A stretch of 64,000 bases of DNA from Lelliottia jeotgali (GCA_002271215.1 CP018628.1:1674001-1738000), one strand, 5' to 3'; shown: positions 29,801-39,582, counted from the first letter of the stretch. Numbers and translations: made by a program. The notes: generated from the letters alone by a model not told the origin.

Positions 29801-30799
29801 CAGGGCGGAGAGCTTGATGGAAATCCCCGGACCTTCGTAGATGCCGCGACCGTTTGAGGCTTTGCCAATCGCGTGGATCGCCTGCTGGTAAGAGACCATG
29901 TACGCCTGTGCGTCGGCGGCGGTCAGGGCCGCTTCACCGAGCATGTCGTAGGAGTAGCGGAAGCCTTTGTCTTCGAGCTTGCGGGCGTTGGCCAGCGCTT
30001 CGGAGATGGTTTCGCCGGTGACGAACTGTTCGCCCATCAGGCGCATCGCCATGTCCACGCCTTTGCGGATCAGCGGTTCGCCGCTCTTACCGATAATGCG
30101 GTTCAAAGAGCGGGAGAGGTTGGCTTCGTTGTGGGTAGAGACCAGTTTGCCGGTAAACAGCAGGCCCCAGGTGGCGGCATTGACGAACAGCGACGGGCTA
30201 CGGCCAATGTGCGAGTGCCAGTTGCCGTTGCTGATTTTGTCGCGAATTAAGGCATCGCGCGTGGCTTTGTCTGGAATACGCAGCAGCGCTTCTGCGAGGC
30301 ACATCAGGGCCACACCTTCCAGCGAGGAGAGGGAGAACTCCTGCAGAAGCCCTTGCACCATTCCGGCGCGGCCGCTCGCGGATTTCTGATTACGCAGTTT
30401 GTCGGCGAGCTGATACGCCAGGCTGTGTGCCTGAGAAGCAATCGGCTCTGGCAGACGGGCCTGCTCCAGCAGCATCGGCACGGCGTCGGTTTCGGCACGA
30501 CGGTACGCGGCGGTGATCGCCGCGCGGCTGACGGATTGCGGCAGGATTTGCTCGGCAAAATCGAGGAACGGCTGGTGGTTCTCTTCGGCGGCGGCGACGG
30601 CGTCTTCGCTTTCATTCGCGGCACCGGCCAGCAGAGCAGGCAGTTCTGGTAAATCGTCTTCGGTTTCCAGACGTTCCAGATAATTAAAAATAGCCTGCTT
30701 AATTAACCAGTGCGGCGTGCGGTCAATGCGGGTTGCAGCGCTCTTAATCCGTTCGCGGGTCGCGTCATCCAGCTTAACCCCCATGGTGGTCATGCCCAT
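26837..30799 (-). CDS. putA: Trifunctional PutA: repressor, proline dehydrogenase, P5C dehydrogenase
   Basis: PutA oxidises proline to glutamate in two steps on the membrane and represses the put genes when proline is absent. It has 1320 residues, as in E. coli, from ATG 30797-30799 with AGGAG eight bases upstream; the longer open frame runs into the promoter region. In order: a ribbon-helix-helix DNA-binding domain (residues 1 to about 47, [30 protein letters not shown]), the FAD proline dehydrogenase barrel (about 260-610, including [15 protein letters not shown]), an aldehyde dehydrogenase domain (about 650-1130, with the catalytic Cys in [12 protein letters not shown]), and a C-terminal domain ending NASLMTIG. 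Confidence 0.97.
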   Translation of the reverse strand: MGMTTMGVKLDDATRERIKSAATRIDRTPHWLIKQAIFNYLERLETEDDLPELPALLAGAANESEDAVAAAEENHQPFLDFAEQILPQSVSRAAITAAYRRAETDAVPMLLEQARLPEPIASQAHSLAYQLADKLRNQKSASGRAGMVQGLLQEFSLSSLEGVALMCLAEALLRIPDKATRDALIRDKISNGNWHSHIGRSPSLFVNAATWGLLFTGKLVSTHNEANLSRSLNRIIGKSGEPLIRKGVDMAMRLMGEQFVTGETISEALANARKLEDKGFRYSYDMLGEAALTAADAQAYMVSYQQAIHAIGKASNGRGIYEGPGISIKLSALHPRYSRAQYDRVMDELYPRLKSLTLLARQYDIGINIDAEEADRLEISLDLLEKLCFEPELAGWNGIGFVIQAYQKRCPFVIDYLIDLASRSRRRLMIRLVKGAYWDSEIKRAQMDGLEGYPVYTRKVYTDVSYLACAKKLLGVPNLIYPQFATHNAHTLAAIYSLAGQNYYPGQYEFQCLHGMGEPLYEQVTGKVADGKLNRPCRIYAPVGTHETLLAYLVRRLLENGANTSFVNRIADTTLPLDELVADPVQAVEKMAAQEGQLGLPHPKIALPRELYGSDRTNSAGLDLANEHRLASLSSALLNSALQKWQAKPILEQPVDAGDMQPVINPAEPKDIVGFAREATAKEVEMALENAVNNAPIWFATPPQERAAILERAAILMEGQMQQLIGILVREAGKTFSNAIAEVREAVDFLHYYAGQVRNDFDNETHRPLGPVVCISPWNFPLAIFTGQIAAALAAGNTVLAKPAEQTPLIAAQGINILLEAGVPAGVVQLLPGRGETVGAQLTSDTRVRGVMFTGSTEVATLLQRNIATRLDPQGRPTPLIAETGGMNAMIVDSSALTEQVVVDVLASAFDSAGQRCSALRVLCLQDDIADHTLKMLRGAMAECRMGNPGRLTTDIGPVIDAEAKANIEQHIQAMRAKGRPVFQAVRENSEDAREWNTGTFIAPTLIELSSFDELKKEVFGPVLHVVRYSRNNLEALVDQINASGYGLTLGVHTRIDETIAQVTGSAKVGNLYVNRNMVGAVVGVQPFGGEGLSGTGPKAGGPLYLYRLLANRPENALGVTLARQDAERPVDAQLKTLITQPLEALVKWAENRPELRALCQQYGEQAQAGTQRLLPGPTGERNTWTLMPRERVLCIADNEQDTLVQLAAAAATGCEVLWPEDGLHRDLAKQLPKEVSARITFAKPDVITTQAFDAVIYHGDSDQLRELCELVAARDGAIVSVQGFARGETNLLLERLYVEHSLSVNTAAAGGNASLMTIG

Positions 30800-31223
30800 G
30801 CCAAAACTCCTGTTGATCTGTAGTGATGTTCGGTCGTTAGCGTGAAATATCCACCATGTTGCAACTTTGTGCAACCGTGTTAAATGTGACCTGGTCTGCA
30901 AGCTGAAAAATGAATGGATTGTTAAGCATAAGTTAGCTGGAAAATAAGGCGGAATTCTGCGTGTGAGGCCTGTTTTTATGCGGCAGTTAACACTTTTAAA
31001 AGGTGCAACCCGTAAAAGCGTGAGCGAGTGCAACCTATATAAAAGACGTATGAAACCAGGGATGAATTTGATGTAAATGCAGTGTTAAATCATTTGTGCA
31101 TGAGGAGCGCTTACGGCAGGATACGCGCGCCCAACCGAAATACACTCATCATCACCCCGTTCCGGTGATGGAATAATTAAGGCAACCGGGAAGGTTGTCG
31201 CTCGACATTTTTGGAGATTTTAA
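30800..31223. promoter_or_regulatory. putA-putP control region with GTTGCA operators
   Basis: This 424-nt divergent region holds both put promoters. PutA-type GTTGCA sites are seen at 30858-30863 (plus) and, as TGCAAC, at 30870-30875, 31004-31009 and 31029-31034. The first two are only six bases apart. In E. coli PutA binds several copies of this hexamer between the two genes. No coding sequence is supported here. Confidence 0.75.
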
Positions 31224-32732
31224 ATGGCAATTAGCACACCGATGCTGGTGACATTTCTCGTTTATATTTTTGGCATGATCCTGATAGGGTTTTTGGCATG
31301 GCGATCAACCAACAGTTTTGACGACTATATTCTGGGCGGGCGCAGTTTAGGGCCGATGGTCACCGCGCTCTCTGCCGGTGCTTCCGACATGAGCGGCTGG
31401 CTGCTGATGGGCCTGCCGGGCGCGATTTTCATCTCTGGTATTTCAGAAAGCTGGATTGCGATTGGCCTGACGGTCGGCGCGTGGGTGAACTGGAAGCTGG
31501 TGGCGGGGCGTTTGCGCGTTCACACCGAAGTGAACAACAACGCCCTGACGCTGCCGGACTACTTCACCGGTCGCTTTGAGGATAAGAGCCGTGTTCTGCG
31601 CATCATTTCCGCGCTGGTGATCCTGGTGTTCTTCACCATCTATTGTGCCTCTGGCATCGTGGCCGGTGCGCGTCTGTTCGAAAGCACCTTCGGCATGAGC
31701 TACGAAACGGCGCTGTGGGCCGGTGCGGCCGCCACCATCATCTACACCTTCGTCGGTGGTTTCCTGGCAGTCAGCTGGACCGATACCGTGCAGGCGAGTT
31801 TGATGATCTTCGCCCTGATCCTGACGCCGGTGATTGTGATTTTCACCGTCGGCGGATTTGGCGATTCGCTGGAAGTGATCAAACAAAAGAGCATCGAAAA
31901 CGTCGATATGCTGAAAGGCCTGAACTTCGTGGCGATTGTCTCGCTGATGGGCTGGGGTCTGGGCTATTTCGGTCAGCCGCACATTCTGGCGCGCTTCATG
32001 GCGGCGGATTCCCACCACACTATCGTTCACGCGCGTCGTATCAGTATGACGTGGATGATTCTGTGTCTGGCGGGCGCGGTGGCGGTCGGCTTCTTCGGCA
32101 TTGCCTACTTCAACAATAACCCGGCGCAGGCGGGCGCGGTGAACCAGAACGCCGAGCGTGTGTTCATCGAGCTGGCGCAGATCCTGTTTAACCCGTGGAT
32201 TGCCGGGATTTTACTGTCGGCGATTCTGGCGGCGGTGATGTCGACCCTGAGCTGTCAGCTGCTGGTCTGCTCAAGTGCGATTACCGAAGACCTGTACAAG
32301 GCCTTCCTGCGTAAGGGCGCGAGCCAGAAAGAGCTGGTGTGGGTCGGTCGCTTTATGGTGCTGGTGGTGGCGCTGGTTTCCATTGCGCTGGCGGCAAACC
32401 CGGAAAACCGCGTGCTGGGCCTGGTGAGCTACGCGTGGGCGGGCTTTGGTGCGGCGTTTGGTCCGGTGGTTCTGTTCTCCGTACTCTGGTCACGCATGAC
32501 CCGTAATGGTGCGCTGGCGGGGATGATCATTGGTGCGGTGACGGTTATCGTTTGGAAACAGTTCGCGTGGCTGGGTCTGTACGAAATCATCCCTGGCTTT
32601 ATCTTCGGCAGCATCGGGATTGTGGTGTTTAGCCTGTTGGGCAAAGCGCCGTCGGCGTCGATGCAGGAACGTTTTGCTGAAGCGGATGCGCATTACCACA
32701 CGGCACCGCCGTCGAAATTACAGCCGGAATAA
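31224..32732 (+). CDS. putP: Sodium/proline symporter PutP
   Basis: PutP brings proline into the cell with Na+ and supplies PutA. It has 502 residues as in E. coli, with 13 membrane segments of the SSS family. The Na+-site and substrate-site region SAGASDMSGWLLMGLPGA near residue 55 is intact, and the AVMSTLSCQLLVCSSAITEDLYK motif is near residue 340. TGGAG precedes the ATG. The gene is transcribed divergently from putA and shares its operator region. Confidence 0.97.
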   Translation: MAISTPMLVTFLVYIFGMILIGFLAWRSTNSFDDYILGGRSLGPMVTALSAGASDMSGWLLMGLPGAIFISGISESWIAIGLTVGAWVNWKLVAGRLRVHTEVNNNALTLPDYFTGRFEDKSRVLRIISALVILVFFTIYCASGIVAGARLFESTFGMSYETALWAGAAATIIYTFVGGFLAVSWTDTVQASLMIFALILTPVIVIFTVGGFGDSLEVIKQKSIENVDMLKGLNFVAIVSLMGWGLGYFGQPHILARFMAADSHHTIVHARRISMTWMILCLAGAVAVGFFGIAYFNNNPAQAGAVNQNAERVFIELAQILFNPWIAGILLSAILAAVMSTLSCQLLVCSSAITEDLYKAFLRKGASQKELVWVGRFMVLVVALVSIALAANPENRVLGLVSYAWAGFGAAFGPVVLFSVLWSRMTRNGALAGMIIGAVTVIVWKQFAWLGLYEIIPGFIFGSIGIVVFSLLGKAPSASMQERFAEADAHYHTAPPSKLQPE

Positions 32733-32747
32733 GTTTTGCGGTCTTAA

Positions 32748-32839
32748 GCCCGGTGGCGCTGCGCTTGCCGGGCCAACAAAACCCGCAAATCCGTAAAATA
32801 TGTAGGCCGGGTAAGCGTTAGCGCCACCCGGCTTTTTTT
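32748..32839. repeat. BIME with trailing T-run after putP
   Basis: Two inverted REP units (GCCCGGTGGCGCTGCGCTTG and, inverted, GTTAGCGCCACCCGGC) are followed by TTTTTTT. The last unit may also serve as the putP terminator. It lies between the convergent putP and DUF3574 lipoprotein genes. Confidence 0.82.
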
Positions 32840-32842
32840 GTA

Positions 32843-33262
32843 TCAGAACTGCACGCACACCGGCAGATCAACCCGCATCACCGATTCCTGTGCAAACCGC
32901 GATTTATAAATCCCACGTAACGCTTCGATATTGCTCTCACTCTGGGCGTCTTTCCCGTGGATCAGCATCAACGCTTTGCTTGGCTCACGCGCCACTTTCC
33001 CGTCGTTGCCCAGCCATTGACCGCGCGCATCAAACACCGTTAAGCCATCGCGAAAACGCGGCGTCACGTCCTGATCGACAAACTGCTGCCACTCCTGGCC
33101 GGTGATCGCCGCCCCTGCCGGACGATTCAGGCCGAAGTAGAGGGTGGTTTGCTGCATCTGGTTATCTGCTTTACAGGTGGCGTCGGCCGCGGTATGTGAT
33201 GGGGCGTTGCAGCCTGCCAGCAGGAAAAGCGCGGCAGCCATGAGCCCGGTTTTGATGGTCAT
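32843..33262 (-). CDS. DUF3574-family lipoprotein
   Basis: The protein has 139 residues. A lipoprotein signal with lipobox LLAGC (Cys18) directs it to an outer or inner membrane; Asn follows at position +2. The rest fits the DUF3574 family: TTLYFGLNRPAGAAITGQEWQQFVDQDVTPRF and a middle DGLTVFDARGQW region. Its function is unknown. It has GAGGAT ahead of the ATG. It lies between putP and a nucleoside permease, where E. coli K-12 has efeU directly. Confidence 0.8.
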   Translation of the reverse strand: MTIKTGLMAAALFLLAGCNAPSHTAADATCKADNQMQQTTLYFGLNRPAGAAITGQEWQQFVDQDVTPRFRDGLTVFDARGQWLGNDGKVAREPSKALMLIHGKDAQSESNIEALRGIYKSRFAQESVMRVDLPVCVQF

Positions 33263-33296
33263 TGTTCGATATCCTCGTTGTTGTTGCGAAAAAAAA

Positions 33297-33329
33297 GCCG
33301 GGTGGCGGCTGCGCCTTACCCGGCCTACA
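33297..33329. repeat. Single REP unit
   Basis: GCCGGGTGGCGGCTGCGCCTTACCCGGC is a typical REP palindrome. It lies between the DUF3574 lipoprotein gene and the downstream end of the NupC-like gene. Confidence 0.8.
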
Positions 33330-33345
33330 TATCATCATCACGAAA

Positions 33346-34530
33346 TCAGAGCACCAGTCCCGCAAAGCTCGCCGACAGCAGGCTCACCAGCGTCGCGCCG
33401 TACACCAGGCGCAGACCAAAGCGAGACACCACGTTGCCTTGCTTTTCGTTTAGCCCTTTGATCGCACCGGCAATAATCCCGATAGAGGCAAAGTTAGCGA
33501 ACGACACCAGGAAGATGGAGAGAATACCCAGCCCGCGTGGTGTCATCTGACCGGCAATTTTTTGCAGCTCGATCATCGCCACAAATTCATTCGCCACCAG
33601 TTTGGTCGCCATAATGCTGCCCGCATTCAGCGCATCACTCAGCGGAATACCCACCAGCCACGCCAGGGGATAAAACACATAGCCGAGGATCTGCTGGAAG
33701 CTCATGCCAAATACGCTGGAGAACAGGGCGTTGACCGCACTAATAAGAGCAATAAAGCCAATCAGCATCGCCAGAATAATCATCGCGACTTTAAAACCTG
33801 CCAGGATATACTCGCCCAGCATTTCAAAGAAACTCTGCGATTCGTGCAGCTTTTCCAGTTTGATTTCAGGTTCGGCTTCCGGGCGTGTCGGGTTGATGAC
33901 CGACAAAATAATAAAGGTGCTGAACATATTGAGGATCAGCGCCGCAACCACATATTTCGCATCCAGCATGCTCATATACGCGCCGACAATGGACAGCGAA
34001 ACGGTCGACATTGCTGTGGCCGCCATAGTGAACAGGCGTCGAGAGGAGAGATCGCCCAGCACGCCTTTGTAAGCAATAAAGTTTTCCGACTGGCCCAGAA
34101 TCAGCGAACTGACGGCGTTAAAGGATTCCAGCTTCCCCATACCATTCACTTTGGACAGCAGCGTGCCGATGACGCGAATAAAAATCGGCAAAATTCGCCA
34201 GTGCTGGAGAATACCAATCAGGGCAGAGATGAAAATAATCGGGCAGAGTACGCCAAGGAATATGAATGCCAGCCCTTTTTCGCCCATCCCGCCAAAGACA
34301 AAATTGGTGCCTTCAGCGGCAAATTTCAGCAATGATTCGAAGAAGCCCGAGACATATTTAATCGCGAAAAGACCGCTCTCGGCATGCAGGAAAAAGAATG
34401 CCAGCGCAATTTCAATCACAATAAGCTGCAAAATATAGCGAATACGGATTTTTCGGCGGTCGAAACTCACCAGCCAGGCGAGCGCAAGAATAATCACCAG
34501 CGCCAGCAGGAAATGAACAAAGTTATACAT
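33346..34530 (-). CDS. NupC-like concentrative nucleoside transporter (CNT family)
   Basis: The protein has 394 residues, a proton-driven nucleoside importer of the CNT family and close to E. coli NupC (400 residues). Shared blocks include SDRKKIRIRY-like [57 protein letters not shown] and [33 protein letters not shown]. The gene is not in the nupC position of E. coli, so it is likely a paralogue or a family member with its own substrate range. It is divergent from efeU. Confidence 0.87.
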   Translation of the reverse strand: MYNFVHFLLALVIILALAWLVSFDRRKIRIRYILQLIVIEIALAFFFLHAESGLFAIKYVSGFFESLLKFAAEGTNFVFGGMGEKGLAFIFLGVLCPIIFISALIGILQHWRILPIFIRVIGTLLSKVNGMGKLESFNAVSSLILGQSENFIAYKGVLGDLSSRRLFTMAATAMSTVSLSIVGAYMSMLDAKYVVAALILNMFSTFIILSVINPTRPEAEPEIKLEKLHESQSFFEMLGEYILAGFKVAMIILAMLIGFIALISAVNALFSSVFGMSFQQILGYVFYPLAWLVGIPLSDALNAGSIMATKLVANEFVAMIELQKIAGQMTPRGLGILSIFLVSFANFASIGIIAGAIKGLNEKQGNVVSRFGLRLVYGATLVSLLSASFAGLVL

Positions 34531-34706
34531 TTTTAGATTTTCAGCAGGTAAACGAAGCGCTTATTTAGCCATAGGGCACTGGAGCCGTAAATGGGCATTT
34601 ACGTTATAAGTTATAGTCATAGCGGTAACGAGCGTAACTATTAACTGGCGATGAGTTTACAACTCGTCATCAAAACCCAACACATTTCGCTTGTTTTTCT
34701 TTCTGC

Positions 34707-34725
34707 CGTAATGATAATCACTATC
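34707..34725. promoter_or_regulatory. Fur box upstream of efeUOB
   Basis: CGTAATGATAATCACTATC matches the Fur consensus at 16 of 19 positions and lies 58 nt before the efeU start. It predicts iron repression of efeUOB. Confidence 0.8.
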
Positions 34726-34782
34726 ACAGTTATTTACCTTTCTTTGCACCAGTTGACCGCGATAAACATTTAAGGTGTCGGC

Positions 34783-35616
34783 ATGTTTGTTCCATTTCTC
34801 ATTATGTTACGTGAAGGTCTTGAAGCGGCCTTAATTGTCAGCTTGATCGCCAGCTATCTGAAGCGCACCCAGCGAGGCCGCTGGATCGGGGTGATGTGGG
34901 TGGGCGTGTTTCTCGCCGCTGCACTCTGCCTGGGGCTAGGGATTCTGATCAACGAAACCACCGGTGAATTCCCGCAGAAAGAGCAGGAGCTGTTCGAAGG
35001 GATCGTCGCGGTGATCGCCGTGGTGATCCTCACCTGGATGGTGTTCTGGATGCGCAAAGTGTCGCGCAATGTCAAAGTTCAGCTGGAGCAGGCGGTCGAT
35101 AACGCCCTGCAAAAGGGCAATAACCACGGCTGGGCGCTGATCGGCATGGTCTTTTTCGCCGTCGCGCGTGAAGGTCTGGAATCCGTGTTCTTCCTGCTGG
35201 CGGCATTCCAGCAGGACGTGGGGATCTGGCCGCCGCTTGGCGCGATGCTCGGCCTGGCGACCGCGGTGGTGCTCGGCTTTATGCTCTACTGGGGCGGTAT
35301 TCGCCTGAACCTCGGCGCGTTTTTCAAATGGACCAGTCTGTTTATTCTGCTGGTAGCAGCAGGGCTGGCCGCAGGGGCGATTCGCGCCTTCCACGAGGCG
35401 GGCCTGTGGAACCACTTCCAGGACGTCGCTTTCGATTTCAGTAACACGCTCTCCACCCATTCTCTGACCGGCACCCTGCTTGAAGGTATCTTCGGCTATC
35501 AGGAAACGCCGAGCGTCAGCGAAGTGGCGATGTATTTCATCTATCTCATTCCGGCGCTGGTGCTGTTCTTTATGCCATCACGCCCCAGTACTCAGCCGTC
35601 GCGTACTGCGCCCTGA
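34783..35616 (+). CDS. efeU: Ferrous iron permease EfeU (intact)
   Basis: EfeU is the OFeT-family (yeast Ftr1-like) inner-membrane iron channel of the EfeUOB system, active at acid pH and low iron. It has 277 residues with seven membrane segments. Both REGLE iron-binding motifs are present: REGLEAAL at residues 10-17 and REGLESVF near residue 127. The frame is uninterrupted, unlike the E. coli K-12 copy, which is known to be frameshifted. It is followed after 44 nt by efeO. Confidence 0.95.
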   Translation: MFVPFLIMLREGLEAALIVSLIASYLKRTQRGRWIGVMWVGVFLAAALCLGLGILINETTGEFPQKEQELFEGIVAVIAVVILTWMVFWMRKVSRNVKVQLEQAVDNALQKGNNHGWALIGMVFFAVAREGLESVFFLLAAFQQDVGIWPPLGAMLGLATAVVLGFMLYWGGIRLNLGAFFKWTSLFILLVAAGLAAGAIRAFHEAGLWNHFQDVAFDFSNTLSTHSLTGTLLEGIFGYQETPSVSEVAMYFIYLIPALVLFFMPSRPSTQPSRTAP

Positions 35617-35660
35617 AGTGCTTCGTGTTGTTTATACATACTTTTAGAAAGGGAAGGGTC

Positions 35661-36809
35661 ATGGCAATTCAATTTCGACGTACTGCGTTACAGGCAGGTG
35701 TGGCAGCGCTGTTTGCTTATGCGTTCTCTGCGGGCGCGGCGGATGTGCCTCAGGTGAAAGTTACCGTGAACGACAAACAGTGTGAGCCGATGACCATCAC
35801 GGTCAACAGCGGTAAAACTCAGTTTATCATTCAGAACCACAGCCAGAAGGCGCTGGAGTGGGAGATCCTCAAAGGCGTAATGGTGGTGGAAGAGCGTGAA
35901 AACATCGCCCCTGGCTTTAGCCAGAAGATGACCGCCAACCTGCAGCCGGGCGAGTACGACATGACCTGCGGCCTGCTGACCAATCCGAAAGGCAAGCTGA
36001 TCGTGAAAGGCGAAGCCACGGCGGATGCGGCGAAAGGCGAAGCGCTGCTGAGCCTGGGAGAGGCGCTGCTGAGCCTGGGAGAGGCGATCACCGCCTATAA
36101 AGCCTACGTGACCAAAGAAACCGCTGACCTGGTCGCCGGGACCAAAGCCTTCACCGACGCGGTGAAAGCGGGCGATATCGAGAAAGCAAAATCCCTGTAC
36201 GCACCGACGCGCCAGCACTACGAGCGTATCGAACCGATTGCTGAGCTGTTCTCTGACCTCGACGGCAGTATCGACGCCCGTGAAGATGATTACGAGCAGA
36301 AAGCCGCCGATCCGAAATTCACCGGCTTCCACCGTCTGGAAAAAGCGCTGTTTGGCGACAACTCCACCAAAGGGATGGAGAAATACGCGGAGCAGCTGAA
36401 CACCGACGTGCTTGATCTGCAAAAACGCATCAGCGAGCTGGCTTTCCCGCCGTCAAAAGTGGTGGGTGGCGCGGCGGGCCTGATTGAAGAAGTTGCCGCC
36501 AGCAAAATCAGCGGGGAAGAAGACCGCTACAGCCACACCGATCTGTGGGACTTCCAGGCCAACGTTGACGGCGCGCAGAAAATTGTAGACCTGCTGCGTC
36601 CGCAGCTGCAGAAAGACAACAGCGAACTGCTGGCGAAAGTGGATGCCAACTTCAAGAAAGTGAACACTATTCTGGCGAAGTACCGTACCAAAGACGGGTA
36701 TGAGACTTACGACAAGCTGACCGACGCCGACCGTAATGCGCTGAAAGGCCCAATCACCACGCTGGCGGAAGATCTGGCTCAGCTGCGCGGCGTACTGGGT
36801 CTGGACTAA
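35661..36809 (+). CDS. efeO: Periplasmic iron uptake protein EfeO
   Basis: EfeO binds metal in the periplasm and passes it to EfeU. It has 382 residues against 375 in E. coli, starting at ATG 35661. Signal peptide 1-26 (SAGA/ADVPQ). A cupredoxin-like domain follows ([15 protein letters not shown]). The C-terminal M75/imelysin-like domain carries the HxxE motif in FHRLEKALF. The extra seven residues come from an exact 21-bp tandem duplication that makes EALLSLG twice in the linker between the two domains. Confidence 0.95.
   Translation: MAIQFRRTALQAGVAALFAYAFSAGAADVPQVKVTVNDKQCEPMTITVNSGKTQFIIQNHSQKALEWEILKGVMVVEERENIAPGFSQKMTANLQPGEYDMTCGLLTNPKGKLIVKGEATADAAKGEALLSLGEALLSLGEAITAYKAYVTKETADLVAGTKAFTDAVKAGDIEKAKSLYAPTRQHYERIEPIAELFSDLDGSIDAREDDYEQKAADPKFTGFHRLEKALFGDNSTKGMEKYAEQLNTDVLDLQKRISELAFPPSKVVGGAAGLIEEVAASKISGEEDRYSHTDLWDFQANVDGAQKIVDLLRPQLQKDNSELLAKVDANFKKVNTILAKYRTKDGYETYDKLTDADRNALKGPITTLAEDLAQLRGVLGLD
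36042..36083 (+). repeat. Exact 21-bp tandem duplication inside efeO
   Basis: The 21-bp unit beginning GCGCTGCTGAGCC occurs at 36042-36062 and again at 36063-36083 without a mismatch. It keeps the frame and adds seven residues. Its perfect identity suggests a recent event and possible length variation between strains. Confidence 0.9.
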
Positions 36810-36814
36810 GCATC

Positions 36815-38098
36815 ATGAGTAAACATCAAGAAGTCGAGGTGGCGGAACCTTCGCGCCGTCGACTGTTAAAAGGGGTGGGGGCGCTTGGCGGCGCGCTCGC
36901 TCTGGCGGGCGGTTGCCCGGTGGCGCATGCGGCCAAACCGCAAAGCGCGCCGGGGACGCTCTCCCCGAATGCCCGCATGGAGACGCAGCCGTTTTACGGC
37001 GAGCATCAGGCCGGGATTCTGACGCCGCAGCAGGCGGCGATGATGGTGGTGGCGTTTGACTCGCTGGCGAGCGATAAAGCGGATCTGGAACGTTTGTTCC
37101 GTTTGCTGACCAGGCGCATTGCGTTTCTGACGGCGGGCGGCCCGGCGCCGGAAACACCAAACCCGCGCATGCCACCGATGGATTCAGGCATTCTTGGGCC
37201 GTTTATCGCCCCGGATAACCTGACCGTGACGGTCTCCGTCGGGGAAACTCTTTTTGACGCCCGCTACGGACTTACGAAACACAAGCCGAAAACGCTGCAA
37301 AAGATGACGCGTTTTCCGAATGATTCGCTCGACGCGGCGCTGTGTCATGGCGATCTGCTGCTCCAGATCTGTGCGAACACCCAGGACACGGTGATCCACG
37401 CCCTGCGCGATATCATCAAGCACACGCCGGATCTGCTCAGCGTGCGCTGGAAGCGGGAAGGGTTTATCTCCGACCACGCGGCGCGCAGCCAGGGGAAAGA
37501 GACGCCGGTTAACCTGCTTGGATTCAAAGACGGTACGGCGAACCCGGACAGCCAGGATACGACGCTGATGAAAAACGTGGTCTGGACCACGGCGGATCAA
37601 GGCGAACCGGCATGGGCGCTGGGCGGAACCTATCAGGCGGTGCGCATCATCCAGTTCCACGTCGAGTTCTGGGATCGTACACCGCTGAAAGAGCAGCAAA
37701 CTATCTTCGGTCGTGACAAGCAAAGCGGTGCTCCGCTGGGCATGAAGAATGAGCACGATGTGCCGGATTACGCCCGCGATCCTGATGGCGATACTATTGC
37801 GCTCGACAGCCATATTCGTCTGGCAAATCCGCGTACGCCAGAAACGCAGGCGAACCTGATGATGCGTCGTGGCTACAGCTATTCGCTGGGCGTGACCAAC
37901 TCCGGGCAGCTCGATATGGGCCTGCTGTTCGTTTGCTATCAGCACGATCTGGAGAAGGGCTTTTTAACCGTGCAGAAGCGGTTGAACGGCGAGGCGCTCG
38001 AAGAGTACATAAAACCTATCGGTGGCGGCTATTTCTTTGCCCTGCCGGGTGTGCGCGACAGTAACGCATATCTCGCTCAAGGGCTGATCGAAGCCTGA
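36815..38098 (+). CDS. efeB: Deferrochelatase/peroxidase EfeB (DyP type)
   Basis: EfeB is a haem-containing dye-decolourising-type peroxidase of the periplasm, and in E. coli it is reported to release iron from haem. It has 427 residues. A twin-arginine signal with SRRRLLKG at residues 13-20 ends near HAAKPQ, so it is exported folded by Tat. The DyP catalytic motif GFKDGT (Asp distal to haem) is near residue 235, with the proximal His in the C-terminal half. It begins five bases after efeO and completes the operon. Confidence 0.95.
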   Translation: MSKHQEVEVAEPSRRRLLKGVGALGGALALAGGCPVAHAAKPQSAPGTLSPNARMETQPFYGEHQAGILTPQQAAMMVVAFDSLASDKADLERLFRLLTRRIAFLTAGGPAPETPNPRMPPMDSGILGPFIAPDNLTVTVSVGETLFDARYGLTKHKPKTLQKMTRFPNDSLDAALCHGDLLLQICANTQDTVIHALRDIIKHTPDLLSVRWKREGFISDHAARSQGKETPVNLLGFKDGTANPDSQDTTLMKNVVWTTADQGEPAWALGGTYQAVRIIQFHVEFWDRTPLKEQQTIFGRDKQSGAPLGMKNEHDVPDYARDPDGDTIALDSHIRLANPRTPETQANLMMRRGYSYSLGVTNSGQLDMGLLFVCYQHDLEKGFLTVQKRLNGEALEEYIKPIGGGYFFALPGVRDSNAYLAQGLIEA

Positions 38099-38103
38099 TA
38101 ATC

Positions 38104-38136
38104 CTCCCCGCCAGCCACGCGGGGAGATTATTTTTT
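38104..38136 (+). terminator. Terminator of efeUOB
   Basis: The 8-bp stem CTCCCCGC/GCGGGGAG with a 7-nt loop is followed by ATTATTTTTT, directly after the efeB stop codon. Confidence 0.88.
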
Positions 38137-38149
38137 CCTATGACCGCCC

Positions 38150-38182
38150 CTGTTATATTTCTGTCATATTTCTGTATGAGAC
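38150..38182 (+). promoter_or_regulatory. Tandem Pho boxes upstream of phoH
   Basis: CTGTTATATTT, CTGTCATATTT and CTGTATGAGAC follow each other in 11-bp steps. The middle pair gives CTGTCATATTTCTGTATGA, close to the PhoB consensus. Three direct repeats would allow two overlapping PhoB dimers. The box lies about 140 nt upstream of the phoH start. Confidence 0.8.
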
Positions 38183-38320
38183 TGAACTCAGCTGCAGGGC
38201 GAGCCTGAAAAAGTTGCGTTCAGGTAAAATAGTTGTTGCAATTGTGATAAATCCTGATGTACTTAATATAAGACAGCGGTAGTTCCCGGCAGTGATAACG
38301 ATTCACTATGGAGATCGCGA

Positions 38321-39388
38321 ATGGTTGGGTCCTGTTCTGGACATGGTAAACACAACAACCGCAGTACCCAGCGCGGAGGCTCTGACTCCGGCAGCGATTT
38401 CTTCACCACAAAATTCTCCTCCCCACTACCTCAACAAAACTTACCCGACGTGCAGAGCGGTGCGCATAGCCGTTCGGCATCGTCATTCCAAAAGGCAAGC
38501 AATGGCTTACAAGGAAGCCAAACTTCAGATGTTAGTTCAGATAATCGCGCTGCCAACGGCGCGTGTGATGAATACCAACAACTCAAGGTGCTATCCATGG
38601 GAAGACAAAAAGCAGTGATCAAAGCTCGTCGCGAAGCAAAACGTGTGCTGAGACGGGATTCACGTAGCCATAAACAGCGTGAAGAAGAATCGGTCACCTC
38701 GCTTGTGCAGATGAGTGGCGGCGTAGAAGCAATTGGCATGGCGCGGGACAGCCGTGATAATTCCCCAATTGCTGCCCGCAATGAGGCTCAGGCGCACTAC
38801 CTGAATGCTATCGAGAGTAAACAGCTTATCTTCGCAACCGGTGAAGCGGGCTGCGGGAAGACGTGGATAAGTGCGGCCAAGGCGGCGGAGGCTCTGATCC
38901 ATAAGGATGTGGACAGAATTATCGTTACCCGTCCGGTATTGCAGGCCGATGAAGATCTCGGCTTCTTGCCCGGCGATATGTCAGAGAAGTTTGCCCCGTA
39001 TTTCCGGCCAGTCTATGACGTGCTGGTTAAACGCCTGGGTGCTTCCTTTATGCAGTACTGCCTGCGACCAGAGATTGGCAAGGTAGAAATCGCGCCGTTC
39101 GCCTATATGCGCGGACGTACATTTGAAAATGCGGTCGTCATTCTCGACGAGGCTCAGAACGTGACCGCTGCGCAAATGAAGATGTTTTTAACGCGCCTCG
39201 GGGAAAACGTGACCGTTATCGTCAACGGCGATATCACCCAGTGCGACCTGCCATCTGGCGTCAAATCGGGGCTGAGCGATGCGCTGGCACGTTTTGTGGA
39301 AGATGACATGGTTGGGGTGGTGCGTTTCAACAAAGATGACTGCGTACGTTCGGTCCTGTGCCAGCGTGCGCTGCTTGCCTACGACTGA
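38321..39388 (+). CDS. phoH: Phosphate starvation-inducible ATPase PhoH
   Basis: PhoH is a cytoplasmic P-loop ATPase linked to RNA metabolism and induced by phosphate starvation. The long form from ATG 38321 has 355 residues, one more than the E. coli 354, with GGAG eight bases upstream. The first 92 residues are low-complexity (rich in Ser, Gln, Asn) and of unknown use. A second ATG at 38597 (MGRQKAVIK, AAGGTG ahead) starts the conserved core. Core motifs are Walker A TGEAGCGKTW and Walker B VVILDEAQN, with sensor segment VNGDITQCDLP. Phosphate control is supported by the Pho boxes upstream. Confidence 0.93.
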   Translation: MVGSCSGHGKHNNRSTQRGGSDSGSDFFTTKFSSPLPQQNLPDVQSGAHSRSASSFQKASNGLQGSQTSDVSSDNRAANGACDEYQQLKVLSMGRQKAVIKARREAKRVLRRDSRSHKQREEESVTSLVQMSGGVEAIGMARDSRDNSPIAARNEAQAHYLNAIESKQLIFATGEAGCGKTWISAAKAAEALIHKDVDRIIVTRPVLQADEDLGFLPGDMSEKFAPYFRPVYDVLVKRLGASFMQYCLRPEIGKVEIAPFAYMRGRTFENAVVILDEAQNVTAAQMKMFLTRLGENVTVIVNGDITQCDLPSGVKSGLSDALARFVEDDMVGVVRFNKDDCVRSVLCQRALLAYD

Positions 39389-39403
39389 ATTGATTATTGA
39401 TGA

Positions 39404-39427
39404 CAAAGCCCGGGAAACCGGGCTTTG
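39404..39427 (+). terminator. Terminator of phoH
   Basis: The stem CAAAGCCCGG-GAAA-CCGGGCTTTG (10 bp, GNRA loop) begins 15 nt after the phoH stop, followed by CTTTCT. Confidence 0.8.
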
Positions 39428-39453
39428 CTTTCTAAAGCGATAAACGACAGACG

Positions 39454-39482
39454 AAAAAAAAGCTCGCATTTTCATGCGAGCT
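39454..39482 (-). terminator. Terminator of the first tRNA-Ser gene
   Basis: On the minus strand AGCTCGCAT-GAAA-ATGCGAGCT is followed by eight Ts, 12 nt downstream of the tRNA 3' end. An almost identical hairpin follows the second tRNA copy. Confidence 0.88.
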
Positions 39483-39494
39483 CTTCTCTAAATA

Positions 39495-39582
39495 TGGCGG
39501 TGAGAGAGGGGTTCGAACCCTCGATACGTTGCCGTATACACACTTTCCAGGCGTGCTCCTTCAGCCACTCGGACACCTCACC
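39495..39582 (-). tRNA. tRNA-Ser (anticodon GGA), first copy
   Basis: The gene has 88 nt with encoded CCA (TGG on the plus strand at 39495-39497). It folds as a class II tRNA: acceptor GGTGAGG/CTCTCACC, anticodon loop CTGGAAA with GGA, long variable arm TGTATACGGCAACGTATCG and T-loop GGGTTCGAACCC. It reads UCC and UCU codons. It is identical to the copy at 41650-41737. Confidence 0.95.

Noticed and set aside
28502-29857. A 451-codon open frame on the plus strand opposite putA
   Set aside because: Same reason: antisense to the proline dehydrogenase region, with no family similarity.
32748-33329. Repeated palindromes as a possible CRISPR array or phage attachment site
   Set aside because: The units match REP/BIME elements, are not regularly spaced and have no spacers or cas genes nearby.
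38292-38618. A 108-codon frame overlapping the start of phoH
   Set aside because: It has no ribosome-binding site and no similarity, and it runs in another frame through the phoH 5' region and core start.
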